64,000 nt of DNA from Streblospio benedicti (Eukaryota; Annelida; Polychaeta; Spionida; Spionidae), in the NCBI GenBank assembly GCA_019095985.1, contig CM032663.1, positions 18,699,649 through 18,763,648 of the forward strand, written 5' to 3'. Numbering within the stretch: the stretch's first letter is position 1; every line of letters begins with the position of its first letter. Below, one piece after another: positions 36,776 through 56,838 of this stretch. The position numbers were made by a program, and so were the translations under genes. The notes below the pieces were generated by a model that was not told where the DNA came from, made no database searches, and saw only the letters and a list, made by a program, of their open reading frames with translations.

Positions 36776-39700
36776 ATGATGGGGCGTCTGCCGCTATGGA
36801 AACAGCTGCTGTACTTCGTGGTGGTGCCGCTGGTGGCGGCCGTGTGCGTCTGGTTCCTCACGGCGCCCGACAGTCCCCCCCTCGTGTGTCGCCATGACTA
36901 CGGTATGAAACACACATTGTGTGCACAGATGAGCGGCAAACTGACGCGTGTTTTCAAACCGACACCTAAGTAATTTAATGACGTGTTGGTTTGCAGACAG
37001 GCGCTTATTGTGAGTAGATAAACATTAAGATTTTATGAAGATTTTCAATTATTTTTATTAAGATTTTTACTTGAAATTAAGATTTTTCATAGCTGTGATT
37101 AAGATTTTCAACTCTGACGGGTTCACACCTCTGCTTATTGATCATCATTTGATCATTTCTCGCATACTTGCAACGGCAGCAAATTTAGCGCACAATGCTG
37201 ATCACTCACACAGTCACTCACTCACTCTTTCAACCCTATAACCTGTACCTATTGAACGTGTAGGTGCCACAATGATAACCCTTAAATAGTATATTAACGC
37301 ACATACCTTGGTCGGCCCCGCTGGCTGCGGTCGCTATGGTAACTGCAGATGTGGCGATCAAGGAGACGTACTTATGAAATAGAAGTGTACTTAGGCGTTG
37401 TTGATATCAGTATAGTACTTGAAATATATGTAAATAGAATCGACCAACACCAATGTACACGTCGTGCCCCAAGTCATTGGCACCATCCAAACATATGTCT
37501 ATTTCGAAGTAACACATACATTTTATGTTTTAACTGGTCATAGTGGACAAAACTTTCTAGCAGAGTAAATAAATATTAGTCTAATAAGTGTTTTAAATGG
37601 TGCCAATAACTTGGGCATGACATTTTACCTAACTTGTCACATTTTTTTCACTCCTATGCCCATGGCTATTCATGTGCACTTCTTGTTTGTTTGTGTGTAG
37701 AATCCGCTGTGTATAACGTGACGGTGCCTACCTCTCTGCCAGCTTCACCTGAGGATGCGTTTGAGGCAAGCTTCAGGCGGCGCTCGACAAGGAACTCAGT
37801 CGCCAGGTGAGGCAAAGTGGCAGCTGTGAACTCAATTCTAATGATCTCAGTGTTCTCGGGCCTGAGATTGGGCAGGCTTTTTATTAAAATTATATGTAGA
37901 GCATGTACTGGTCGTTCACATATATTTCGGCATACAGGAAATATTGTGTTTTTGCTTTTCATGTCCAACATCCACCTCCATTGATAGATATTATGTTATT
38001 CTCAGAAATAAAAGTATATGTTACTGTAAGATGAACACATATTTTCCATGGGTGCACTGACATTAATTCCTGTTCTTCCGGTTGATGAATCAATATTTGT
38101 GATACTGGATCTTGTGGAACTAGTTCTAGTGGAACAGACAAGCTTGGGTGAGTTCTGCTCAACATGGAATTCAACAACTCTCAATGTCGCTTAGTTTCAT
38201 ATTGTTCTCTGTCTGGAGACTGAATTTGGAATCTGAATTTTGGAAATTCAAATTCAGTCGCCAGACAGAGTAAGACAAAAATAGGGGACCATCTGTGATA
38301 TCCGGAATCAAACAAAGTGCAAGTTATGCAACAATTCTAAATTTACTAAATGCATATAGAATCCTAACATACCATTGCCTTGTTTGGATTTATTTTGATT
38401 ATTTGCAACGTATTATTGTCACAATTTGATATCAAACTTCAGAATTCAGGTCACTTCTCTGTGTAGTGGTTTCCCTACACGCTCCATCTACAATGATAAC
38501 CGGCAATAAACCACTGCAACTAGCCAGTTCAAACTGGCTGACACTTTCGTCGTGACTGTCAGACTGGGGCTAAAGATTAAGATTTGTGACGTTCGGACTG
38601 GAGCTAAAGATGAACATTCATACCTCATAGTTGTGCAAAGTTTGAAACAAATCAGTTCATTGGTAAATGCTCTAGCTTGTCCGGAGACATACATTCATGC
38701 ATAGTTCGATAGAACGAACAAACACAAAGCTTTGCTTCAGCGACGCAATAACATATCACTAATTCATGTCTCACTCACCCTTTTCCCACCAAAATATTTG
38801 ATTTTCATAGGGATTTTACATATTCGCCATCGAACACGTACCAAAACCATGAGATCCCGTAAATGTGCCCCCTTTTCCAAAAACCTGGATCTTCCGCAGT
38901 ATTATTAACACAGGAGACTTGTCCAAAAGTGACCACGATCACATCAATTAGACACAAACATAGTATTCAAGAGGGCTCATGATTTGTTTCAAATTGTTTC
39001 TCACTGTATTTACATTTAAATAGTATGATATATATATATGTGTTTCCCATACATTTTCAAACTTCGCTCTCTTTTCTCTCCCTCACACACATGTTTTAAG
39101 CAAGCATATTTCTACTAACAATAAACCTAGCTGAAAGCAGTCTTTTTTACAACCCTAAGCTTCCATTTGACCACATCACTGCTTGGAATGATGGTATCAT
39201 TCTGGTCTCACAACCTTGGGGTTGTGATTTCGAGTCCCGTCAGGGCCACTTGATGAAGTCAAATGGAAGCTTAGGGTTGTAAAACCTGTCTTCAGCAATG
39301 TCTATCCTTGGTAGAAATAATTATATGCTTGCTAAAAAGACATATGTGAAAGAGAGAAGTTTGAAAATTTAAATAGTAAATAATGGAATCCTGATATGAA
39401 AAGTTTTAGTGCACAATAAAATCTTAGACCCACAATAAAAGGTAGATAAAGTTAGTTATGAGGCTTTGAAATTTTATACTACTCATTATATGAGTACATT
39501 ATAGTGAAACCTAATTTGGGGGAATTAAAAGTTAAGTTAGACACAATGTCATATCACAGAAATGAATTCAGCAGCCAAATTACTCTATCACTACTCGATG
39601 GCAAATTCTGTTTTTAAAGTATGTATATTTTTAAGTCACACAATTTCTTGATAACTTGGCAGCCATTTTTTTCTGAATTTTTTGGGTCAAAGGTTAAAAA

Positions 39701-39958
39701 TATTTCTTGTCATACACCACATTTGAACTGAGCATACTCAAAATCGGTTACTAGAACTGTTTTACAACTTGTAAGCACTCTGTATCGGCGGCTTTCAGGC
39801 TGCTGGAGCAGGTGAAGTCTCCGCGGTGCGAGGCTGAACGCTTCTGCCAACGAGGCTGCCTCAAGACGAAGACGAAATCCGAGTCGGCGGCAGCGCCGGT
39901 TTCCACGGTTACTGTGTGCGTCATCGGCGCCGACTCGCGACCTCTCGCCGACCTCTGA
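36776..39958 (+). CDS. Small type II membrane protein, 130 aa predicted, 3 exons
   Basis: Exons 36776-36902, 37701-37806 and 39799-39958 have GT-AG borders, agreeing phases and a TGA stop (393 nt). Exons 1 and 3 are much more GC-rich than their surroundings. A short cytoplasmic MMGRLPLWK is followed by a hydrophobic span (LLYFVVVPLVAAVCVWFLTA) with no cleavage-like site, then an outer region with an N-glycosylation site (NVT), an Arg-rich FRRRSTRNS, and a Cys cluster (PRCEAERFCQRGC). This resembles the stem of type II Golgi enzymes or TNF-like ligands, but no catalytic or THD region is seen. The stop may be a draft error, with the rest of a longer protein lost near the gap at 40183. Function unknown. 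Confidence 0.5.
37027..37130. repeat. Dispersed AAGATTTT-rich repeat, copy 1
   Basis: About 105 bases built from ATTAAGATTTT-type phrases and ending in TTCACACCTCTGC. The same order of phrases recurs at 56355-56467, so this is a dispersed repeat. Lies in intron 1 of the type II membrane protein gene. Confidence 0.7.
37131..37285 (-). mobile_element. tRNA-SINE body fragment
   Basis: About 150 bases match the body of the SINE at 54262-54590 in the same orientation, including CTTATTGATCATCA, TTGATCATTTCTC and CACTCACTCTTTCAA. The tRNA-like head is missing here. Confidence 0.65.
38207..38270. repeat. 64-nt hairpin, 22-bp stem
   Basis: Arms 38207-38228 and 38249-38270 pair with one mismatch (left arm begins CTCTGTCTGGAGACTGAATT) around a 20-base loop. 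It lies in intron 2 of the type II membrane protein gene. Its size is near that of a microRNA stem-loop, but a tiny foldback element is at least as likely. Confidence 0.75.
39051..39372. mobile_element. Foldback MITE with tRNA-like centre, about 320 bp
   Basis: Two long arms of about 120 bases are inverted copies of each other: the inner ends carry TACAACCCTAAGCTTCCATT and its complement, the outer ends ATTTTCAAACTTC and its complement. The centre (39190-39240) contains TTTCGAGTCCCG, resembling a Pol III box B. A 12-base ATTTAAATAGTA occurs on each side. No coding capacity. Lies in intron 2 of the type II membrane protein gene. Confidence 0.75.
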
Positions 39959-40182
39959 CCCCTGCGGCGGCGACCTCTGACCCCTGCGTGTCTCCGCCAC
40001 GTGAACGCCACGTGGCACCACAGAGTGACAACCCGGAGACACCTGCAGGTGCCATGAGGAACATACCGCGAGGTGAGGCAGGCAGATTGGGGATTAGAAA
40101 TGTCTCTGTCCATGCAAATAATACTGCGAGGTGCGTGGAAATAAACATTGCGAACTATCGCATGAATGATGAAATATTGCCA

Positions 40183-40282
40183 NNNNNNNNNNNNNNNNNN
40201 NNNNNNNNNNNNNNNNNNNNNNNNNNNNNNNNNNNNNNNNNNNNNNNNNNNNNNNNNNNNNNNNNNNNNNNNNNNNNNNNNN
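40183..40282. other. Assembly gap, 100 N
   Basis: Exactly 100 N. Duplicate block B begins at the first base after it, which is what a contig from an alternative haplotype would show. Confidence 0.95.
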
Positions 40283-40434
40283 TTGTTGAAGCAATACTCG
40301 TATATATGTAGTATTCAGTTTAAACGATGGGGAATTTTCTGACTATTGCTCTTTCCTCTCTTCTTATCATGCTGTGTCTGTTGTCAATATGAATGAGGAA
40401 GAACATTTTGAATGTTTGATTCTTTTTTTTCTAG

Positions 40435-42604
40435 GGTTTGCAGCTCAGCTTCGAAGTCAAGGTATATTTATTGAATTTCCGTTTATATACAAAAACGCTA
40501 CAATTATGTACGTAACATATATTGAAACACCTTCACACATATTTTTTGTTGTGCTCTAAAGTATAATTTATTGATTACTAGTATATGCTTGTTTTTAATG
40601 GGAGCATATTGTATATGTATACATTCTTTTTGCAAGCACAACGTAGCTACAAACACAACACCGAGTTTGGTTGAAAGTCGACCTTCTGCACCCCACTCTG
40701 GTACGGATACGCTTGTGATTCCACTGCCAAACCGTTCGCCTACTAATAGCATGGATACTGGGGACAACTCTAGAAGACTCTTTGAAGACCCCCAACTACA
40801 ACTATACAAGGGCCATATTAAGAGAAGGTGACAGAAAACGCATTTAATGCAAACCCACGCGCCAGACATTACTAGAAACGCCACAGTAGGAGGCTCGCTA
40901 GCTACACCAATAGTTACTGGTGGGTACCAGCGACTTTCAGACGTCACTTCAGAACCGAAACTGATTGCTGGAGCAAGTATATGCGTCCATGGCAGAAAAC
41001 AACGATGGTTGACTATTATCATGACGCACGTACACCTGATTTTCAGGGGCCAATTGCACAGAGAATTAGCACAACAAGGCGTTGGTAGCGCATCAAGAAT
41101 TCCAGTAGAACATTTAGGCTCAAGTTCAACTTCTATATCATCAGTCGGTACTCCGCAATATCCTCCCCTATAGGACGAGTGCCTATTCACCCCTCAGCTC
41201 ACCAGAAATCACCCTTTCAGACACGAGTGTCAGCGCCGATCGTATTAAACTTCTATTTAGAGATACCACCAGCACTGACGGGGAAGTTCAACACAGTACT
41301 TTTCTAAAGCGCCAGGTACGTGGGGTTTGCTGCTTCTCTCTATAGCTCTCCGCTAGTGTGTAAACATATCGGTAGCAGTGTCCTATGTATATATATACAA
41401 AAATGTACAAACTGGCGAAGATAAACATTATACCAATAGGTAAAGTCTTATATAACACATGTTTTAGGGACCGTCCATTCTCTGGGGCATCCAGTACCAT
41501 GTCCGTCGCCGACTCGCTGCCTGGACACCACTTGCAGAGTGTTGAGGTTATGTCCCAGTCTGGAAGGACAATAAGCTGGAGAAGCGAGAAACATAGTCAG
41601 CTTTTCAACCAAGGTAGTACTGACATAATAATGGTCGAAATCGTTATCACTTTAAACTGACATCTACTATGGGAGTTAATTTATTACCTGCATCTACCTA
41701 GGCTGAGCTGGAAGGCCTGGAGGGGCTGTAGGCCGGAATTGACATCCCCTATAATGGAACAGTCAGTCGCGAAGAGTTGGTTAGCTTGGTACATAAGGGT
41801 ACCCCCAGGCTGGTATCCCAACTTTCCAAATAGCAAAAAGACAAAGTAAGGAAGGAGGGACTTTTAAATGTATACACTATACACCTGACATGTTCTCGAC
41901 TTGCATCATACACTTACAATTAGATAGATGCTGACTTATCTTTTGTGGTCATATCAACGGATTAATACATTTCTATAAACTTTTTTTCTCTCAACAGATG
42001 AAAAGTTTTATGACTGAATACCTTAAAGAAGATGGGCGATATATGTTCAGACCTCACACAGAAAAAGTCAAAAGCATCGACGCGAACGAACTAATCTAAT
42101 GGTGTCCGTCATGTAAGTGTATCATCAAAAGGAATAACTTCTAGCAAGTTCACTCAGTATAATGCTCGTAATGATGCATCAATATTATGTATTTTGTCCA
42201 TAGTACATGATGTGCCATAGTTAGTCATTTAATATGTGCAGCGCGTTATGTTAATTACAGTTTTATCTAGCTATATATGAGCTATAAAGTAAGCCTGATT
42301 TGCCCTGTAAATAATCATGATATTTCAATTCAATTCAATTCATTTATTTCAGACATTACATGTATTTCATGTTTACATTTTCGAACATAGGCAGCAATTC
42401 AAGCATTTCATTATCCATAGAAAGACAAACTTAGCAGGAGTCGAATATTTCTATTTCTACAAGGATCATTTTAAAGCAAAAAGCATTGACGAGTTGCTGG
42501 CACATTATGAGCACCATGATCTATTTGACCCTAGAGATCCCCACTCCCTTTGGTTGGATTGAGACACTAAACCTATTTTTAAACCATGTGCATCCATACA
42601 GTGA
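40435..42604 (+). pseudogene. Death domain-SH2 gene exons 3-8, copy B
   Basis: Counterparts of the adaptor's exons 3 to 8 at 40435-40461, 40637-41315, 41468-41613, about 41701-41845, 41998-42112 and about 42384-42604. The death-domain exons are absent because the contig starts just upstream. Compared with copy A there are indels in nearly every exon: exon 4 is 679 rather than 670 bases, exon 7 gains bases in an A run and repeats CGAA, and the exon 8 acceptor reads TCGA instead of TCAG. As written it cannot make the SH2 domain. Either a decaying duplicate or, more likely given homopolymer changes, an unpolished alternative haplotype. Confidence 0.75.
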
Positions 42605-44480
42605 TAATAGACAATAACAATAACCGAATAAAAAAAAAAAAAGAAGTTCCTGCCAGAGACACATAAGAAGAAACTAACAAAGGGATTTTTTCGCAATCGA
42701 TGGGGTTTTGTATTGTTCTCTGAATCAAACTTTTTACAAATTCAGGGGTCAAAATCCCTGACACCAAAAGCTTGGATAAGATTTGTTTATTGAATTTGGC
42801 GTCGTCATTTTGAGGCCATGAGAACCGCCGAAAGGAATGGGTGGTCTCCGTGAAATTTGTAATAATGCGAACAGAAATCTCCCACTAAATATGCCTATAC
42901 CCACAATTAAGGTCCCAAGTGAATTTTGGCGTTAGACTTAAATTAATGATTATAGTCAATACCAGTAATTATCATCGCCGACCAAAAACAACAATGATTT
43001 GTGTCATATGCGTTATATATTATCATAATGAGTTGATATTTTCACAGCCACCTTAGAACTAAATTTACATGAAACAAAAAAAACCATAAAATGACAACAA
43101 TGTCATATATAAACTGTTTTATTAAAAGTGTTATAGATATGAGATGAAACATTTCGTCCTTTCATTTAGACGCATACAAAGTTCTGTTATAACAAAAAAA
43201 TACCCTATATCTGATGAAATTAGATTTGCCAAGAATATGCAAAGCAACCACAACGTGGTAGTAAAAAGTGGTAATTCAATTCCAACAAAAACATCAAAAA
43301 CATGGCAAAACATAAAAATTGGCGTCATTCGAGATTATCACTGTACTGATGGGATTACTCAGTGATAATGTCAGAATGAGTTTTATTTTGTTAATTTACA
43401 TTGCCAATTCCACAATCCATAAATTCCAACACAACAATGTCTTTGATATTTTCAATGAGTAGTATCATATATTATCGTCATTTCGTCATCTTTTAGATTC
43501 TAAAATATATATACCGTATTAAAACCCACATACACGAAATGATGCATATAACGGTCTGTATGTATGTAGTTAGTTCAAAGAATAAATGTTCCTAGGGATA
43601 GCACATGAAACTGTACTGTGTAATGGTTCATAAATTCTGAGAGTAGTTTTCGTCATCTCATACTTCCCTATTCACCGTATAAAACCAACATACACTGTTT
43701 GTTTTCAGGAATAAATGTTCCTAGGATATAACATGAAAATGTGTAATGTTTATTTTCAATGTGGTCCACACTGGTAGCAATGATACGTAGTTGATGCAAG
43801 CTCAAAGAGCATTAAACTATCTCTGGCAAGCTGCACAATACTTAGTTGCACATAAAGGACGCTATTTTGGTTGTACGCACAGGTCGGTTTTGGACGATGC
43901 TTTTTACGCCACGAGATTCCAAGTCAAATCAATCGTCAGACTTTGATATTTACAACTGTAGATGGCAGCACACGGCAGTACAGGTTCTATAAACGAGTGT
44001 CTTGTTGCGTGTCGTCTGCAGTTGATGACATGGTATTGATGCCGGTGTCACTGAATGAAGCAACCACCTCTTCTTTGATGCCACCTGGTAAAGACAAACA
44101 AATAATGTTGGATCCGTTTCCTGCAGCCTTTTCTTACTTTAACATGTTATATGGGTTATGAAATACATGAAATTGTATTAAGTGCCAGTTGGAACCTTTT
44201 TGCATTTCTTATGGATCGATGTATCGACAACATTTCCCCAGAAAAATACAGAAATGTAATATCTGTCATGATATAAACCACTGCAAACACTAGCACTGCA
44301 CCGCTGAGCTTGTACTGGTCAATGTGCCTTTTTAATTCACATGATTCTATTACTCGTATGTGATTACCTGCCTTTGTTCCGAAGTGTATTCAGTTAGTTT
44401 TGGAACAAAAGCAGGTAATAAAGAAAACAAATCATGAGAATCATGCTTTTTTTACACAACAAGGATCAACTGGACATAGC

Positions 44481-44746
44481 CTTTTTTTGGGGGGGGATAA
44501 GGGGTTGCCAGTCTCCCATCTCCCAATTTTTTTTTTTGCCTCATTCTCCCACTTCCCATTGCCTTTTTCCCACCTCCCACTTAAAAAGGGTCCATGAAAA
44601 AAAAATATGTACAAAAATCTCAGTCTCCCACCTCCCACTTTGGGCCACTTTGCTTGGCTATCTCCCACTTTGGCTGCCTATTCTCCCACCTCCCACATTT
44701 TTTCACACCAATCTCCCACCTCCCAAAGTCTTATACCCCCCCCTTT
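44481..44746. repeat. CTCCCAC-rich insertion specific to block B
   Basis: Block A reads straight across this point (about 25690). In block B 265 bases intervene, made of recurring TCTCCCACCTCCCAC and CATTCTCCCAC phrases with T-runs. Could be a short retroposed or minisatellite-like insertion; no target duplication was clear. Confidence 0.7.
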
Positions 44747-44876
44747 AATTTCTTTCAAACGAACATGTGAAATGAATAGACCTGCAACATGCAAAAAGTA
44801 AAATCATCTTTAAGAGATGCACTTTGTATTTCACATCACAATAGCCTCTAGATTCGTTGATGAGAATTTGTGACTG

Positions 44877-52318
<7,442 letters not shown>

Positions 52319-53530
52319 ACTTTTGTCTAAAAAGCTTTTACATGGTAAGTGATCAATATAGCTATCTAGGTTGCCCCTACCTTCGTATTTAAAATTTGAT
52401 AGCTTTCAAAATCTGGCAAATTTTCGAAAGTTGATAAATTTCAAAATTTGACAGATTACAAAATTTGGTAAGTTTCAAAATTTGATAAGTGTCAAATTTA
52501 TGTATATTTTAAAAGTTGTGAAGCGTTTTTCATTTTAAAATGGGTGATATCGTAATATATTGGCAGTGACCTCCATTCGCCATGCACGTTTATCTAAATA
52601 TAACGGAACATTTTTATTGACACCAAACATAAAAATAAAAGATTGGTTATTTAGATAAATGTTATCAGATACAGCCTTTCTTTATTTGAAATAAGTACAT
52701 GTATATAGTCTTTAACTAAAGTTTTTGCACATTCTTATTCAACAACCACATTAATATTGTTATTTTTCATTTTCATTTTTGTATGGTGTGTGTATATATA
52801 TCAGTGTCTTACACATATTCTGTCCAAATGGAAATGGTCAGAAATGACTGGACTTACCTCTAAAGAAATAACTTACCTATAAAGGATGCAGCCTTTGAAT
52901 TTAAGAGGGATTACAAATAAGTAAAGTTTGAATTCACTCAAGGATTATATACACATGTAGTACACATTTAGTTGTTCACTCTCGGATATATAAAAATGCA
53001 TCATCTGGCCAACGCACTGTATTACGGTTATATATACTATTCTACTTCGTCATCAGCTGTTTAATTTCTGAAATTTGACTCTGAACCTGGACTATAGTTC
53101 GTACACTACATGGAACAAACAAATAATTGGCTATAAAACAGCAATTACAGGGACACTGCACATGACCAATCGCTTCCATAACATCACCGTATAACAGGAA
53201 ATATTACTATTGATATCAAAATTCAATCAAAACTGTTATTATGTAGAGTCGTCTGATCCTTAGGGGAATAAGACCATAAACCAGACATTTACATTTATAT
53301 GTATTTATTTATTCATTTTGCTTGTTTTTGTTTACCTCGTAGCGTTCGATCAGCGCATGCAAAACGATCATAATGCCATGAATCAAGATCCTAATTATAG
53401 CCTATTATATTCTTTTTTTGTTAAGCCTGCTTTAGGGAACGATAAAAAATAATAATACCGAGGAGGGTCGTCCAAAAACGGGGGGGGGGGGGGGATTGTC
53501 GTCTAACTTTTCTGATTCGATTCCCCCCTT

Positions 53531-53563
<33 letters not shown>

Positions 53564-54100
53564 CGCAGGTCGCTGAACTTGTCAGATAACTGTTTTTTGT
53601 TAGCAATTATGGGAGGGGGGTCACTCAACTTTTTGAAATTGATGACTGGGAGGGGGTGTCGGATAAAAATTGGTTATCTAAAAGTGGGAGGGTAATGATT
53701 TTCGAGTTCACCACCCTCCCATTAGCCCCTTCTTCGAGTCCCTAAAATGGACCCCCCCCGCGGTAACATCATCTTTGCAACCCCACTCCCCCCACTCCCA
53801 TTGAAATGACGTTTACCCTGCCCCAATGACTTTTTGTCATCTTTTTACATTGATTTAACTGTCCCGTTATATAAATACACTTGAATATATATGTCCATAA
53901 TTCAGACATAATTTTACAAATGTACTTAGGATGTAAAGCAAACATGGCAATGTGATTTTAATATGTAGATATATATAATTCTAGTCATCCCCCCCTTTCA
54001 TCTATCAGCTCTACGGTACTTGCAATGGCAAACTGTTCCACCTTGTCGGCCGCCATTGCTTGCAATGCCATTGCTGTTCAAAAATTTGCTGCTGCTGCCA
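52319..54100. other. Upstream flank of the GPCR, no gene recognised
   Basis: AT-rich with short internal repeats (TTTCAAAATTTGAT-type phrases at about 52395-52500) and poly-G runs at about 53480-53494 and 53525-53563 that are assembly-prone. The GPCR promoter should be near 52.3-52.8 kb; no clear TATA box was identified. Confidence 0.45.

Positions 54101-54165
<65 letters not shown>
54101..54165. repeat. (TGC)n trinucleotide repeat
   Basis: About 21 units of TGC/GCT. The apparent poly-leucine frame over it has no gene context. It is followed at 54188-54232 by a short motif shared with 25047 and 43856. Confidence 0.95.
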
Positions 54166-54261
54166 AAGCGACATGGCGTTTTTGGTTGCACGTAAAGGAC
54201 GCTATTTTAGTTACACGTACAGGTCAGTTTCACACGCTGTATATGAACATATCCTTTATTA

Positions 54262-54590
54262 AATGTAAATGTAGTGGTTTATAGTGCTGATCCAAGTCTT
54301 GCTCTCACGACTTTACAATTTACACCAGGTCGTTGACCCACTTATTGATCATCAATTGATCATTTCTCATATGCTTGCATCGGAAGCACAATGCTAACCA
54401 CTCACACAACCACTCGCTCACTCTTTCAACTCAATGGCATGTACCTAATTAACGTGAAGATGCCACGGAGCAGCTTGCAACTCCTTTACGGATGAGTTTG
54501 CTCAATACCCACCACCAGACCAGACAGGGAATCGAACCCACGACCTACTGGTCACGAGTCCAACTCCCTAACCAATCGGCCACGGAAGAA
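54262..54590 (-). mobile_element. tRNA-derived SINE
   Basis: On the minus strand the head reads CCGTGGCCGATTGGTTAGGG (box A) and about 40 bases later GTGGGTTCGATTCCCTG (box B), i.e. a Pol III split promoter in a tRNA-like fold without a proper acceptor stem. The body extends to about 54262 and shares its middle with 37131-37285. The tRNA-like part is too diverged to be a working tRNA gene. Confidence 0.8.
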
Positions 54591-54599
54591 CATTAGAGA

Positions 54600-56354
54600 T
54601 ACTGCAGGTTCTTATACTCACTTATAAACACCTCTATATCGAGTCTGTGTTGAAATATAATTATTTATTCGGAAACGTGCTATAATAATCCACAGCCATG
54701 TAGATCTGACATGAGCATCACGTTAATTTATTTTGCTATGTGTAGAGTAACCTATGCGTGTGCCAGGGGCAAACAATAAACCCTAAATAGGATATTCATG
54801 ATCAGCAGATTCTATGTAGGGGCTCCGCCGTCCATCAAACATGCATTGACTTCTTAATAAATATGTTGGTAAGCCTATAGTTTTATGCAAACATGGTAAA
54901 ATTATCGACCCTTTGTGGCCTCTGGTAATAGTTGCATATTGACTAGTTTATTCCAATGCGCATCAGGTACCGCCTTAGAAATCTCGTCTGTGTTTTGACG
55001 TTGATAAACCTCGTGCCACGTGCACACCGCCATGATAATCAACCACGTGCACAGGCTGGCAGCCACCATCTTCCAAATAAATTTCAGCTTAGGCTCCATG
55101 TCACGCTATTGCAAACTGATCCAAGATATGACAGCTTTTAGGTTGAACTCCGATAATAAATTGTATTGTTTCCTCTGAAGATGGTACTTTGTCTGTCGAG
55201 AAGTCGGAACTGAAATATAGTTTATTCTAAATTATTTGTTTTTCAAATCAAAATTGAATTTATTTCAGGAATTTGGAGCATCCAGATATAGAGAAAAAAC
55301 GAAATAACATATACAACAAAAATGATACCAACTGTCGGGTCCAAAATCAAACAGCTTTCAAATAAAGATATTAAGTATGTCGGTTGTCTCTAGACGTGCA
55401 CTTGATTTTTTTAGAAATCACTTTCTTCCATGTGTGTTATAAATACATGTATAAAACAGATTCCCCCTGTTTGGTATCCCTTTTAATTGTTTACTTTAAA
55501 TATGCAAAGGTTTCTAACGTTTTTCTCTGTACTGTACTTATTTTATCCATAAATAAATAATATAAGACCAATTAATTATTGCGGTGCACATCGTTTATAA
55601 GTATATCTTTGCAATAGCATTGAATTAGTTTTCAAGCTCTATAGTGCAAACCAGCAAATTAGAGCACACATGGGAAGAAATTATTCTGATCTGGTTTTAA
55701 ATTGACCGAATGTAGTACCGGTCCACCGAGCCACCAAGAACATTCAGTTTTCGTGCGTTTTTTCGATCAAAAAGTTCTTTCGTTTATTTCCATATCGCCT
55801 ACCACCAAAACACAGTTTTGTAATCGTCGATATAAGTCTTAATGTTTTCAAAATCACTCTCTCTTACTATATGCCGGGTAGTACAGGTATGACATTTCAA
55901 TGGGTCAACTTTTAGACATCTCAGGCATAGTGATGGGTCTAAAGTTTGTGATTTTAGTATTGGTATGGGTCTAAATTTTGTGGGTTTTGGTATAGCTATG
56001 GCTTTGAAATTAAATGTACAGATATTGCTAGCGTAAGTTTTATTTTGTTTGATACTGATTTTTCAAATATTTTGTTAACAAAAAGTTAACAGTATGTAGT
56101 TTCATTATATGATGGGTATAGATAATATTCAACGAGTATCCGTATACATGTCACAATGACAGAATAATTAATCCTTGTATTAAAAATGTGAGGGGAGTCA
56201 AGACGAGATCATACAGATGCTACTGGTAAGCATAAAACCATCAAAGACTTACTAATTTAGTAAATTTAGGACCCACTATGCAAATAGTATTTAAATTAAT
56301 ATTTTTTTTTTATAATTTTTATTGTCGTTTTAAGTATGTACTAAACTGTAAAAC
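54600..56354. other. Intergenic, no gene recognised
   Basis: AT-rich. A minus-strand frame at 54902-55099 begins with a hydrophobic segment, but I found no supporting splice site or family match and do not call it a gene. Confidence 0.4.
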
Positions 56355-56467
56355 ATTAAGATTTTATTAAGATTTGTCACATTTTTTGTAAAGATTTTTG
56401 CTTGGAAACTAAGATTTTTCAAGGGTCAGATTAAGATTTTCCTCAGTGACAGGTTCTCATCTCTGCA
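56355..56467. repeat. Dispersed AAGATTTT-rich repeat, copy 2
   Basis: Partner of 37027-37130, sharing AAACATTAAGATTTTAT at the start, TAAGATTTTTCA in the middle and TTCTCATCTCTGC at the end. Immediately downstream, two TGTTTTTAAGTGGAGATGTT copies (56479 and 56639) form a separate direct repeat with a period of about 160. Confidence 0.7.
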
Positions 56468-56738
56468 TATCATTCTATTGTTTTTAAGTGGAGATGTTAT
56501 ATCATAACACCTTCAAATATAATATTGTGTTTTATCAAGTGGGTAAACCAAAGTCTTGTGGTTTACATTTTCAATTAGTAAATTCAATTGCAATTAAAAA
56601 TTCCTGCTTCTTTACAATAAATATTTTGTTATATATAATGTTTTTAAGTGGAGATGTTACATCTCAACACTCTCAAATATTCTATTAGTAGAGTCATTCT
56701 AGGTGAAATGCACCCTAAGTTTCGGAAAAATTGCAAAA

Positions 56739-56838
56739 NNNNNNNNNNNNNNNNNNNNNNNNNNNNNNNNNNNNNNNNNNNNNNNNNNNNNNNNNNNNNN
56801 NNNNNNNNNNNNNNNNNNNNNNNNNNNNNNNNNNNNNN
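56739..56838. other. Assembly gap, 100 N
   Basis: Exactly 100 N. The sequence directly after it matches 62178-62680, again suggesting an overlap between contigs that was not merged, or a repeat that stopped assembly. Confidence 0.95.

Noticed and set aside
54020-54262. Poly-leucine membrane-like frame
   Set aside because: Produced by the (TGC)n repeat with no splice or gene context.
54480-54590. Possible tRNA gene
   Set aside because: Boxes A and B are present but the acceptor stem is absent and the body continues as a SINE with a relative at 37.1 kb.
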